This document shows positions 1 to 10,117 of a DNA stretch of 32,839 nt, in pieces. The notes under the pieces are model-generated. The model had not been told where the DNA came from. It did no database searches and saw only the letters and a list, made by a program, of their open reading frames with translations. The translations under genes and the position numbers were made by a program. The stretch is from Polysphondylium violaceum (lineage: Eukaryota; Evosea; Eumycetozoa; Dictyosteliales; Dictyosteliaceae), in NCBI GenBank assembly GCA_000277445.1, contig AJWJ01000254.1, positions 1 through 32,839 on the forward strand, given 5' to 3'. Each line of letters begins with the position of its first letter. Position 1 is the first letter of the stretch.

Positions 1-56
1 TTTTTTTTTTTATTTCAAGAAGCAAGATCGCAAGACGAATCATAAACGACGAAAAG

Positions 57-1433
57 ATGATTTCTTTTGTCCTGAGATCAAATAGTTGCTTTAAAGCATC
101 ATCAGGATCATGTCTCAGATACTATACTAAATCAACAAACAACAACAATAACAATAAACCAAAATCTAAAACTTCATTCAATTTAACTGAAAAAATTACA
201 CCTCAACCTACTCCAAGTAATAACGAAAAAAAGGATATTAACACCAAAAATGAATCATCAACATCAACAACATCAACTAAACAAACAACAAATACCACTA
301 CTACCACTACTACCACTACATCCAAACCAATCACATCAACATTATTTAATAATATCAGTAAAACAAAAACAAACTTGAATCCTAAATTTCATCTTGTTGA
401 TCCACCTCAACTATTAACTATTAGTTCTTCATTTATGTATGTATTTCTATACAACAAACAAAATGATCGCTATTATTATTAACATCAATATCTAGTTATC
501 CAGAAGGTGGTATGAACGAATATGCAAACTTATCAAAAGGAACAGCATTTTTAGTTGAAACACCCAAAAAATTATTAAAAAAAACAAACAACTCTATCTA
601 TTGTATTAGTTGTGCTCATATTACACATCCATTTCATTTCCCAAATTTATATAAAGAAGATCAACATGAATGGATTTATTCTTTAGGTGAATCAAATATT
701 AAAGTAGAATTGGAATATCGTGATGTATGTAGTATCTATCTATCAACCAAACAAAACAAACCTATTATCTATGATATTAATAATAATCATAAATAATTTT
801 ATAGCCAAAAACAGGTAAAGTATTACATACAATTCCATTAAAACCACCCTTTCATTTACATCCAATGTTGGATCTTGTTGTGTTTAGAGTGGATGAAAAT
901 GATTTCAAAAGATCAAATATACCATACACAACCACAGTGATACCATTGGAAGACTATGAATTTCCCAAAGAAGGACACGAGGGTGTTATTTTTGGTTATC
1001 AACTCGAGGATGAAAAAGAAAACATAATGAAACCAGTTGAAAAGGAATATGTTTTCCACTTTAGTGAATCTGCCCAACGTTACTATGTATCTACCAAATC
1101 ACCCACACCTATGGGTGTTTGTGGTGGACCTGTTATCAATGTTGAGAATGAAGTTGTTGGTATGGTTGAAGGTTTGGCCACCATTGATCCATCGATGATT
1201 GATAAAATCACTGACCCAAAGAGAAAAGAATTTTATCAAAAAGTAAATAACAACACCGTCTTTATTCCTTCTGAAGAACTTAATAGATTTATTACTGTAT
1301 GTGTATATAGAAATGAATTTCAATTGATTTGTATTCAAAATATTAACCTTTTATTTTATTTTTTTTTTCCTTCTGTATTATACAGAAAGTTGACACTACA
1401 TATTCTATTGGAGCTGAACTTATGCCAGAATAA
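57..1433 (+). CDS. Trypsin/HtrA-fold peptidase-like protein with Cys nucleophile, probably mitochondrial
   Basis: Four exons (57-436, 496-724, 805-1296, 1386-1433) join in frame into 382 residues; all introns are GT-AG, with GTATGT donors. The first ~26 residues carry Arg/Lys and no acidic residue, as in a mitochondrial presequence (inference). Residues ~30-110 are Asn/Thr/Ser-rich filler. The core follows the chymotrypsin/HtrA order: GTAFLV strand, His168 in SCAHITH, Asp226 in LDLVVF, then the nucleophile loop GVCGGP with Cys309 where trypsin and HtrA have Ser. Cysteine there is the arrangement of 3C-like peptidases. No PDZ domain is visible after the peptidase core, which ends at ELMPE. Substrate and activity are unknown. 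It may be a cysteine-type or a degenerate peptidase. The fold call is fairly sure and the location is a guess. Confidence 0.8.
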
Positions 1434-1877
1434 ATAGTATAATATATCATAAAGAGTATTCAAAAGTATAATCTATAATATATATAGTATTGAAAATTTT
1501 TTCAGATCACTTTTTTCCTGGTGAGTAGTAGTAATATTACTCTGAATAATAAGAATATAATTATCTTCTGTTATTTTTTTGAGAAATGACTTATTCAAAA
1601 GGAATCTTCTGGCTTCTGAGGACATTTGTGTAGTGCCGATATTTTTTTAGAAAATTTTTTAATTTAATTTTTTTTTTTTTTTTAAAAAAATCTCATGTCG
1701 CCATAGTACTTTTTTTATTTTTTATTTATTGGACCCCCATTTCATCGCACACTTATATTTTAAATATATATATTATATTCAAATATATATAATTTCTCCT
1801 ATTATAACTTATAGATGTTGTTGTAACTTAACACCTTTTTAAATATTTTTCTATCCTTATGAACAAATTTATCAAAA
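1434..1877. other. Intergenic region, peptidase-like gene to GCN2-type kinase
   Basis: AT-rich, with poly-T/poly-A runs near 1660-1690. It should hold the 3' end of the upstream gene and the promoter of the kinase gene. A short palindrome (AGTAATATTACT, around 1530) is visible. No convincing RNA gene or ORF. Confidence 0.6.
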
Positions 1878-4800
1878 ATGCCTCAAAATAAACAACATAC
1901 GACAAAGAAAAATAATAATAACAATAATCAAAATAATAATAACAATAATTTAGATTTATCAAGTGATGAAGATGAAAAAGTAGTCACCAAATCAGCTATT
2001 AAAAATGCACAAAAAAAGATAAAGAAAGAAAAAGAACGTGAATTAATAAAAGAGATGTATGACCAACAAATATTAGAATTTGAAGCACTTCAAGCCATAT
2101 TTCAAGATGATTTTCTTACCATGGATCCAATTGTAAATAACACAGACAAGACATTGAGAGAATCAATGAGATTTCGTATATCTCTAAAACCATATGTTGG
2201 CGATGAAGACAGTAAATGTTTTGTATCTGTCTATCTAGTCATAGGTCTCACTTTAAAATATCCAATTACCTTACCAAACATTCAAGTATTGGCAAACAAA
2301 GGTCTATCTCAAAAGAAAGCATCTGATCTTCAACAAAAACTCGTTACCATAGCACAAGGTAAATTGGGTAATCATATGATATTTGATTTATGTGAATTGG
2401 TTAAAGATTATTTAAATGAAAACAATCAAGAACCAACGCAATCTTTCCATCAGCAAATGACTGAACAAGCATTATTAAAAAAAGTAATGACTATTAATAT
2501 AGATGATATCATCATGTGATTGATAAAAAAGATTACTAATATATTATTCATTAGGATCCAAATCAATTACTACAACATCAACATCAACAACATCAACAAC
2601 ATCAACAACAAAAGGGTAGCTTATTAAATCCCTCAACTAATCAAGAACAGGAAACGAGTGAATGGGAATCAACTTTAGAAGATAAACAATTACAAGAAGA
2701 GAGAAAGAACTTTAGACTTCAAAAAAGTATGCAAAGAGCTCAATATGAAAAAGAAAGAAAAAAGTTGATCATCAATGAATACACCCAATCACCCTATCAA
2801 ATGATGCATTCAAATATACAAGCAACAAATGATAATAATGATAATAATTTATTCAACAATAACAATATTAATAACAATAACAATAACAATCAAAACGTTG
2901 ATAATTTACAAGGATTTAATTTAGCAAACTCACCTCAATTACCAAGCAATAGCAAGACAATCGATAAGCAACAAACTATGATATTACATTTATTAAGACT
3001 ATTATGTCAAAATGATTCAAATATTAGTTTAGATCAAATTAAAACATTAGTAAGTAGTGGTAGTTGTAGTAGATCATTTTATTTTACTATATCTCTATAT
3101 ATATTCTATTTATCATATTATTAATAATTTAAATATTAAATTAATTTAAAAGGCTGAACAATTAGTACAACTTGGAATATTTAATAGAAATCATTTAAAT
3201 TTATTAAATATGAATGATTCTACTGATGTTGTGTATCAACAAATATTTCAAGATTACTTTTTAAGAGCATTTAATGATATTTCATTAAATGATAGTTTAA
3301 AGAATACAGTTGATTCTGCTGCGGCAAATAGTTCAAACTTTTTATACAAATTTTGGTCAACTCTAAGTCAACCTTCACCATTATTATCTGGTGATGGTGG
3401 CAATGCAATAGATATCAATGAAAAGAAAAAGATAAACAACAACAACAATAATAATGTTGGTTTTCCAATTGGTAGTGGTATAAATGCTACAACGACTACA
3501 ACAACCGCACCCATTGGTGGAAGTTTTACTGAAACATTGACTTTAAATAACGCTGGCATAAAGACAATTAATCCTCATCAAGGTTCTAGGTATCATAGTG
3601 ATTTTGAAGAAATACAATTGTTGGGTAGAGGAGGATTTGGTCAGGTGGTAAAGGTAAAGAATAGGCTTGATGGGAGGTTTTATGCGATTAAAAAGATTAA
3701 ATTGGATAGCAATCAATCTCTAAGTCGTAGAATTTTACGTGAAGTTTTAACTTTATCTAGATTACATCATGAACATGTTGTTCGTTATTATCAAGCTTGG
3801 ATAGAAGGCGCTGAAAGGTTATACCTATCTGAAAGCAATGATAACGATGACGATGAAGATGAAGGTGAAGATTTTGAATCTGAACTTAGTGCAGATTCAG
3901 AGTCTGACGATAATTCAGATGATGATGATGATGATGATGATAATAATGACGACAATTCCGATTCAGATGATGATGATGATTCAGATGATGATAATGATTC
4001 ATCCCAATCAGTTGGTGATTCTTTTTCAGAAGGAGATGTATTATTCAACAATAATAAGAGATCTTTGGAAGTTGATCTTACTGATGATAGTTACTCTTTC
4101 CTTCATTCAGATAGCGGCTTCTTGATTGAATATTTTGATTTGAATAATAAAACCGGTGGTAATACAAATACCTATGGTAGTACTAGAAGCAAATCATCAT
4201 CTATTAATCAACAAAAACAACAACAAAAGAATAATAACAATAATAATAACAATAACAATAACAATAAGCAAATGAAAAAGAGTAATAGTAGTTCAAACAA
4301 GAATAAGAATAAATCAACAAAAAACAACAATAACAAATCAACAAAATCAACGACCAAATCAAATGCAAACAAGAACAACAAACCAGCCTATCTATACATT
4401 CAAATGGAATATTGTTCAAAGATTTTAAGAAATCTCACAGAAACTGGTATGAATTTAGATGATGATGATATTTGGAAATTGTTTAGACAAATTGTCGAAG
4501 GTATGGCCTATGTTCATAGTCAAGGTATTATTCATAGAGATTTAAAACCTAGTAATATATTCTTTGATTCCTGTGGTGATATTAAAATTGGTGATTTTGG
4601 TTTAGCCATTACAAATTCCACCTCATCAAATCAACAACAAACGCTATCAAACACTGAAGATTTAACTTCATCATCAAACTCATCTACAAGTGCAAGTAGT
4701 GGAACCAATAGTACTGCCACTGGCGGTAATATAAGAAAATCTGCAAAAACATTTTGGAATGAAGATGACGAACCAGAAGAGGACTTACTTGCTCAAGAAA

Positions 4801-7040
4801 ACAATGCAAACCATCAACATACTGCTAGAGTTGGTACATTGTTTTATACATCACCTGAACAAGAAGCAGGCGTTAGTGGTGATGGTAGATATGATGACAA
4901 GGTTGATATGTATAGTTTGGGTATTGTATTCTTTGAAATGTGGTATGTGTTTTCCACTGGACATGAGAGAGTCATTGTATTAAGAAATCTAAGAGAAAAA
5001 GGTTTGTTCCCAGTTGATTTTGAAAGAAACCATTCAAGACAATCCAAATTAATTACTTGGTTAACCGAAAAAGATCCTGCCAAAAGACCAAGTGCTCTCG
5101 AACTATTACAAAGTGAATTAATGCCTCCAAAGATGGAAGATGAATACATTAAAAATTCAATTAGAGTCATTACAAATCCAACTAATCAATACTATCAAAG
5201 CATGTTGAATTCACTCTTTTCGCCATATCATCAACATCTTCATTCACACATCTACCATAATCAACATCAATCCTATAACAACAATAGTAAACCAATGTTT
5301 TTAAATCTTGATCTCTATCAAATCAAAGAAGAAGTTGATCAGCTTTTGATTTCAATATTTAAAAAACACAATGCAAATAACATGAGCACACCTCAAATGG
5401 ATATTATCCAAGATTGGGGCGAAAAAGCTAGTACCACCTCATCTACTAGTAGTAATATTCAATCAAACAATAACAATAACAATAATAATAATAATAGTAA
5501 TAAGACAAAACCAAATAATCAACAACAACAACAACAAGTTAATAATAACAAAACCAAGTCAATTATTATGGATGATAGCGGACAATTATTTGAACTTAGA
5601 TTTGATCTTAGAAGCTCATTTAAAAATCATCTAACAAATGAATTGATGTCTACCTTTAACAAGCCCTATGGAAAATCATCATTTGGGGTGCATGATCATT
5701 TAGAAATGGAATTTAATGACCACCATAATCATCATCATCATCATCATCATCATCTTGATGATGATGATATTCCACCACCTCATTCAATCGATGATATGTT
5801 GGATTTAATTGCACGTGTACCACTTAAAAGATATGAAATTGGACATGTATATAGAAAACCAAACCTAGTTGGTAAATTACCCAAAGAAATTACTCAATGT
5901 TGTTTTGATATAGTTGGTTCTAGCTCTTTATTCTCTGATGCAGAGATTATCAAAACCACTTGCGAAATATTTGATTCCCTCTCATCTGTTTCAAACTATG
6001 TCATTCGTTTAAATCATTTTGGTATTGTTGAATACATGTGGAAATGTGTTGGTATCACCGACATTAATCAAAAGATTGAAGTTGGTCAAATCCTTACTCA
6101 ACTCATTAGACAACCCTGGATTCATGTAAAAAAAGCTTTATTAGAGAAATTAAAACTCCCACTTAAACAAGTGGAACGTTTGGCAAATTGGGCATTGGTC
6201 AAGGGAAACATTACCGAAGTATTGAAAAAATTGGAAAACAGTACAGTTAATAATCCACTATTGGCTTCTTCTTCTCAATTAAATATTGGCGTTAGAGTTA
6301 GTGCCAGCTTTACCGATTTTCTTGATGAAATTCGTCAACTCAACGTCTATTTTGAAAAGATGGGTATTTCACCAAACAAAATATTATTTGATTTGGGTTA
6401 TGTTCATTCTGAAACATTTTACAACATCGGTACCATGTTTCAAGTGATACTCAAAGATGAAAAACATGAATGTATTGCTGTTGGTGGCAGAAGTGATACA
6501 ACCATTAAAATCAATCAAAAATCAAATAACAACAACATTACCATTGGTAATAAATCCAATCCCTCTAATAATGTCTCAAGCTCGATTGTTCCAGTGGTTG
6601 GTGTTAGCATTGCAGTTGATAAAATCTATCAAAGAGAACGTGAATTTATACATACTCAAATGCAAAAACAATCAATCGTGTCATCGAGTAACATTCAACT
6701 CAATCAAGCACTCTCACATAAATTCTCGACACCCGATATATTTATCTGTAGTCTTGGTCCAAATCTATTTATGGAACGTGTTAGTATTGTTTCTGATCTT
6801 TGGAATGCAGGCTTATCTGCTGAAACAATGTATATAGAAAACCCATCGGCAGAGGAACAAATGGATGTTGCCTCTGCAAGTGGTGCTGTATTTGTAGTGG
6901 TTATTAAAGAAAAAGGCTCTAAAAAGCTAATCAAAGTTAAAAACATTGACAAAAAGAAAGAAGAAGATATATCAAGAGATGAAATCGTTAAATTCTTTAC
7001 TTTATCAAATTTGAATTCTAGATCAATATTGAAGAAATAA
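1878..7040 (+). CDS. GCN2-type eIF2-alpha kinase (Ifk family)
   Basis: Three exons (1878-2483, 2555-3049, 3153-7040; donors GTAATG and GTAAGT) give 1662 residues. Order of domains: Asn-rich start; basic helix; RWD domain ~60-200 ([16 protein letters not shown]), which in GCN2 binds the activator GCN1; His/Gln-rich linker; protein kinase ~515-1010 with glycine loop GRGGFGQVV, Lys544 in [16 protein letters not shown] near 827, DFG near 847 and SPEQ; then a HisRS-like region from ~1250 ([15 protein letters not shown]) to the end, which in GCN2 senses uncharged tRNA. The kinase phosphorylates eIF2-alpha to reduce translation in starvation. Two long inserts split the kinase domain: a ~190-residue Asp/Ser/Asn-rich one after the N-lobe and a Ser-rich one before the activation segment. 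Dictyostelium has ifkA, ifkB and ifkC; which paralogue this is cannot be settled here. Confidence 0.95.
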
Positions 7041-7671
7041 AAAGTTGTCATCTTAGAAATGGATATTTGTTTTTTTGTTTTTTTATTTTTTTTTGTTTTT
7101 TTTTTATTTGTTTTTTTTATGATTATTTAAATTTTCAATGTATATATATATATATATAAATATATAAATGATTCTAGAATCTCACATGTTGTGCAGTTAG
7201 TTAGTCATCAATCATTGACTCATCCCCCACTTTTTTTTGTTTTTTTTTTCTATTTTTTTTTGTTTTTTTTTTTAAAATATAAACTCACACACTCCTAAAA
7301 TTGGCTATATATAGCCTATTTGTGGTTGTTTTTATATTGAAAAACCTATCTCACTCCCTATCAGATTTTAAAAAACACTAAATAAAGATGAATTCCGGAA
7401 CTTCTATACAAAAATATGAGTCATCACCAAATTTTTTTTATTTTTTTTTTTTATATTTTTTTGAATTGAAGTGTGGGAACATTTAAGGGCTTTTATTATT
7501 ATTATTAATTTTCAAAATTTTTATTTTTAAACAAATTATATAGAGTAAAAGGTATGGTATTACACACCAAAAACATATATATATCATATGTTATTTGAAA
7601 TTCATATTTTTAATATCTCTAATACAATCATCTATAACAATAATAATAATAATAATAAAATATAAAATAGA
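7041..7671. promoter_or_regulatory. pdi1 upstream region with palindromes resembling heat-shock elements
   Basis: Between the kinase stop and the pdi1 start. Two inverted TTC/GAA pairs match the two-unit heat-shock element pattern nTTCnnGAAn: TTCTAGAA at 7172-7179 and TTCCGGAA at 7393-7400. A 14-base perfect palindrome GGCTATATATAGCC lies at 7303-7316. T-rich tracts fill the rest. Function is inferred from motif shape only. Confidence 0.35.
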
Positions 7672-8745
7672 ATGAAATTATTATTACTTTCTGCCTTATT
7701 TGCCGTTTTAGCATTGAGCGCTATGGTTAGCGCTGATGGAAATGTAGTTGTTTTAAGTCCAGACAACTTTGATACCGTTGTCGATGGTACTTCAACTGTA
7801 TTTGTTAAATTCTATGCCCCATGGTGTGGTCATTGTAAAAAATTAGCCCCAGATTATGAAATCCTTGCAGATACTTTTGCTGGAAACAAAAAAGTTGCCA
7901 TCGCCAAAGTTGACTGTGATGTTCACAAAGAATTATGTTCCAAATATGACGTTTCTGGTTATCCAACTCTTAAAATCTTTGCCAAATCTACCACTCCAAA
8001 GGATTACAATGGCGCTAGATCAGTTGAAGAACTCGTTACCTTTATCAACAACAATGCCGGTACCAACATGAAAATCAAAAAAGCCCCAAGCAACGTTGTC
8101 GATTTAACCCCAGAAAACTTTGATAAAATTGTTTTGGATAAATCAAAGGATGTTTTAGTTGAATTCTATGCTCCATGGTGTGGTCATTGCAAAAAATTAG
8201 CCCCAGATTATGAAATCGTTGCCAACACCTTTGCCAACGAAAAGAACGTTGTCATTGCCAAAGTTGATTGCGATCAACACAAAGACATTGCCTCTAGATT
8301 TGGTGTTACTGGTTTCCCAACCCTTAAATTCTTCTCCAAGACCAACAAGGATGGTGAAAAATATGAACAAGGTAGAGATGTTGATTCATTTGTTACCTAT
8401 ATCAACAAGAATGCCGGTACTCATAGAGTCAAGGGTGGTAAACTCGCTGCCAACGCTGGTCGTATTGAAAAACTCGACGAAGTTGCCACTAAATTTGTTG
8501 CCGCCGCTGCTGCTGCTCGTACTGAACTCATTGCTGAAGCTCAAAAGATTGTTGAAACTCTTGCCGCTGACATTAAACCACAAGGTGAATTTTATGTCAA
8601 AGCCATGAAAAACATTGAAAAATCAAAGGATTTCATTACCACTGAAATTGCCCGTATCACCAAACTTAGCTCTGGTTCCATCACTGGCTCTAAATTAGAT
8701 GAATTCACCAAAAAGATCAACATTTTAGGTTCTTTCTCTTCTTAA
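7672..8745 (+). CDS. pdi1: Protein disulfide isomerase with C-terminal ERp29-like domain
   Basis: Single exon, 357 residues. Signal peptide MKLLLLSALFAVLALSAMVS, then two thioredoxin domains (about 23-130 and 140-250), each with the active site WCGHCK (Cys52/Cys55 and Cys170/Cys173), then a helical ERp29c/P5-like domain from about 255 to the end. It forms and rearranges disulfides in proteins entering the ER. The protein ends in ILGSFSS, with no KDEL-type retrieval signal. This agrees with the published D. discoideum PDI, which lacks KDEL and is kept in the ER through its C-terminal domain. Codon use is that of a highly expressed Dictyostelium gene: many GCC, AAG and ACC codons compared with its neighbours. 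Confidence 0.95.
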   Translation: MKLLLLSALFAVLALSAMVSADGNVVVLSPDNFDTVVDGTSTVFVKFYAPWCGHCKKLAPDYEILADTFAGNKKVAIAKVDCDVHKELCSKYDVSGYPTLKIFAKSTTPKDYNGARSVEELVTFINNNAGTNMKIKKAPSNVVDLTPENFDKIVLDKSKDVLVEFYAPWCGHCKKLAPDYEIVANTFANEKNVVIAKVDCDQHKDIASRFGVTGFPTLKFFSKTNKDGEKYEQGRDVDSFVTYINKNAGTHRVKGGKLAANAGRIEKLDEVATKFVAAAAAARTELIAEAQKIVETLAADIKPQGEFYVKAMKNIEKSKDFITTEIARITKLSSGSITGSKLDEFTKKINILGSFSS

Positions 8746-9694
8746 ATTCGTCCTTTTTTTAATTAAATAATTAACTTTTTTTTTTATTATCTATAAATAT
8801 CTTTTTTATTCTTTTTTATAGCATCATCATTGTTGAAAGGTGCTGATTTTTAGAAAACTCATCTGTTTTTTCATTTATTTTTTTTTTTTTTTTTTTGTTT
8901 TTTATTCGTTCGGGCGAGTATGAAAATAATAACCAAGAATTGAAAAAAAAATAAAATATTGGTATGAAATGAAAAGATACAAAGTGGTGGGTAATAGCGA
9001 TACCCTTTGTGGATACTCTTGGCAATACGATGATAATTGAATTAAACTTTTTTTTTTTTTTTTTTTGTTTGATTTTTTTTTTTTGATTTTTCAAAATCAA
9101 AAAGTTTTTTTTTCAGGGGATTCTTATTATTGTAAAAAATAAAAAGGTAGGGACGGATATCAAAAAAAGTATTGGTATTGCATTTTTGTGTATTAGTTAG
9201 TTAGTTATTTCAATATACTTTTTCATAGTCTTTTAAAACAAGACTATATTTCCTATCAACTTTATGACATAATTCAAAAAGTCAACACCTATTACACAAA
9301 TACATGCATTTGTTTCATTAATAGATGAAAAATAACAGCAGTAATAGTAGTAGTTTCATATCTAGTAAATGATAAGATTTATCAGAAGCTTCCCCAAATA
9401 GATCTTTGTGTTTTTTTTTTTTAAAAAAAAAGTGTGTTTTAGCTCTAAAGTAATCAACAGCTTTAATGTGTGTATTGTGTGTGTGCGTGTGAAGGGTTTT
9501 TTAACTTTATCCCCACATACATTACTTTGTTAATTAAAACACCTATTAGATATTATTATTTAATTTAATTTTTTATTTTTTTCTCCACATTTAGCATTCT
9601 AACATCTTTTGTATTCACATTCACTATTTACATAATTCATTCAATAATAATAATAACATAATAATAATAATAATATATATATCAATTAATAGAA
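8746..9694. other. Intergenic region, pdi1 to cytochrome b5
   Basis: Long T runs around 8877-8898 and 9047-9082. Between them, 8905-9035 is distinctly less AT-rich and contains nested short complementary segments (ACAAAG/CTTTGT around GGTA/TACC near 8980-9012; GAGTAT near 8917 with ATACTC near 9014). This could be a structured 3' UTR or an RNA. No DUSE-like element was found beside it. The last ~100 bases before the b5 gene are AAT-rich. Confidence 0.4.
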
Positions 9695-10117
9695 ATGGCT
9701 GAAAAAACTTATACCAAAGAAGAAGTTGCTAAACATTGCTCATTAAGCGATTTATGGCTCATCTATAACAACGATGTCTATGATGTCACTAAATTTGTTG
9801 AAGAACATCCAGGTGGTGAAGAAGTTTTAAAAGGTAATGGTGGTAAAGATGCTACTCAAGAGTTTGACGATGTTGGTCACAGTGCTTCTGCTATTAGCAA
9901 AATGAAACAATTTAGAGTTGGTAGAATCGCCGGTGCTGAACCAAGAAAGGAACAACCAGCCAAAAAAGTTACTGTCCCAACCACTAAAACTGCTGTTGCA
10001 CCAAAACAAGAAAGTGGTGGTTTAGGTCTCTTAAAGATTCCACTTATTATTATTGTTTTAGCTATCGTTGCTTTCTTTTTCATGGGTAACGACGCTGTTC
10101 TCCCAGATTCCGAATAA
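9695..10117 (+). CDS. cyb5A: Cytochrome b5, tail-anchored
   Basis: Single exon, 140 residues, the usual size of microsomal b5. The heme domain spans ~5-80 with the axial ligands His38 (in EEHPGGEE) and His62 (in DVGHSASA). A Lys/Pro/Thr linker follows, then one hydrophobic segment (~112-131, IPLIIIVLAIVAFFF) and a short tail NDAVLPDSE. This layout is that of a C-tail-anchored protein facing the cytosol, normally in the ER. It passes electrons to desaturases, hydroxylases and P450s. The family call is firm; the A-paralogue symbol is a best guess, since Dictyostelium has several b5 genes. Confidence 0.93.
   Translation: MAEKTYTKEEVAKHCSLSDLWLIYNNDVYDVTKFVEEHPGGEEVLKGNGGKDATQEFDDVGHSASAISKMKQFRVGRIAGAEPRKEQPAKKVTVPTTKTAVAPKQESGGLGLLKIPLIIIVLAIVAFFFMGNDAVLPDSE

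Noticed and set aside
3791-4125. Ser-rich minus-strand and Met/Ile-rich plus-strand frames inside the kinase gene
   Set aside because: Both are shadows of the GAT-repeat coding for the acidic insert.
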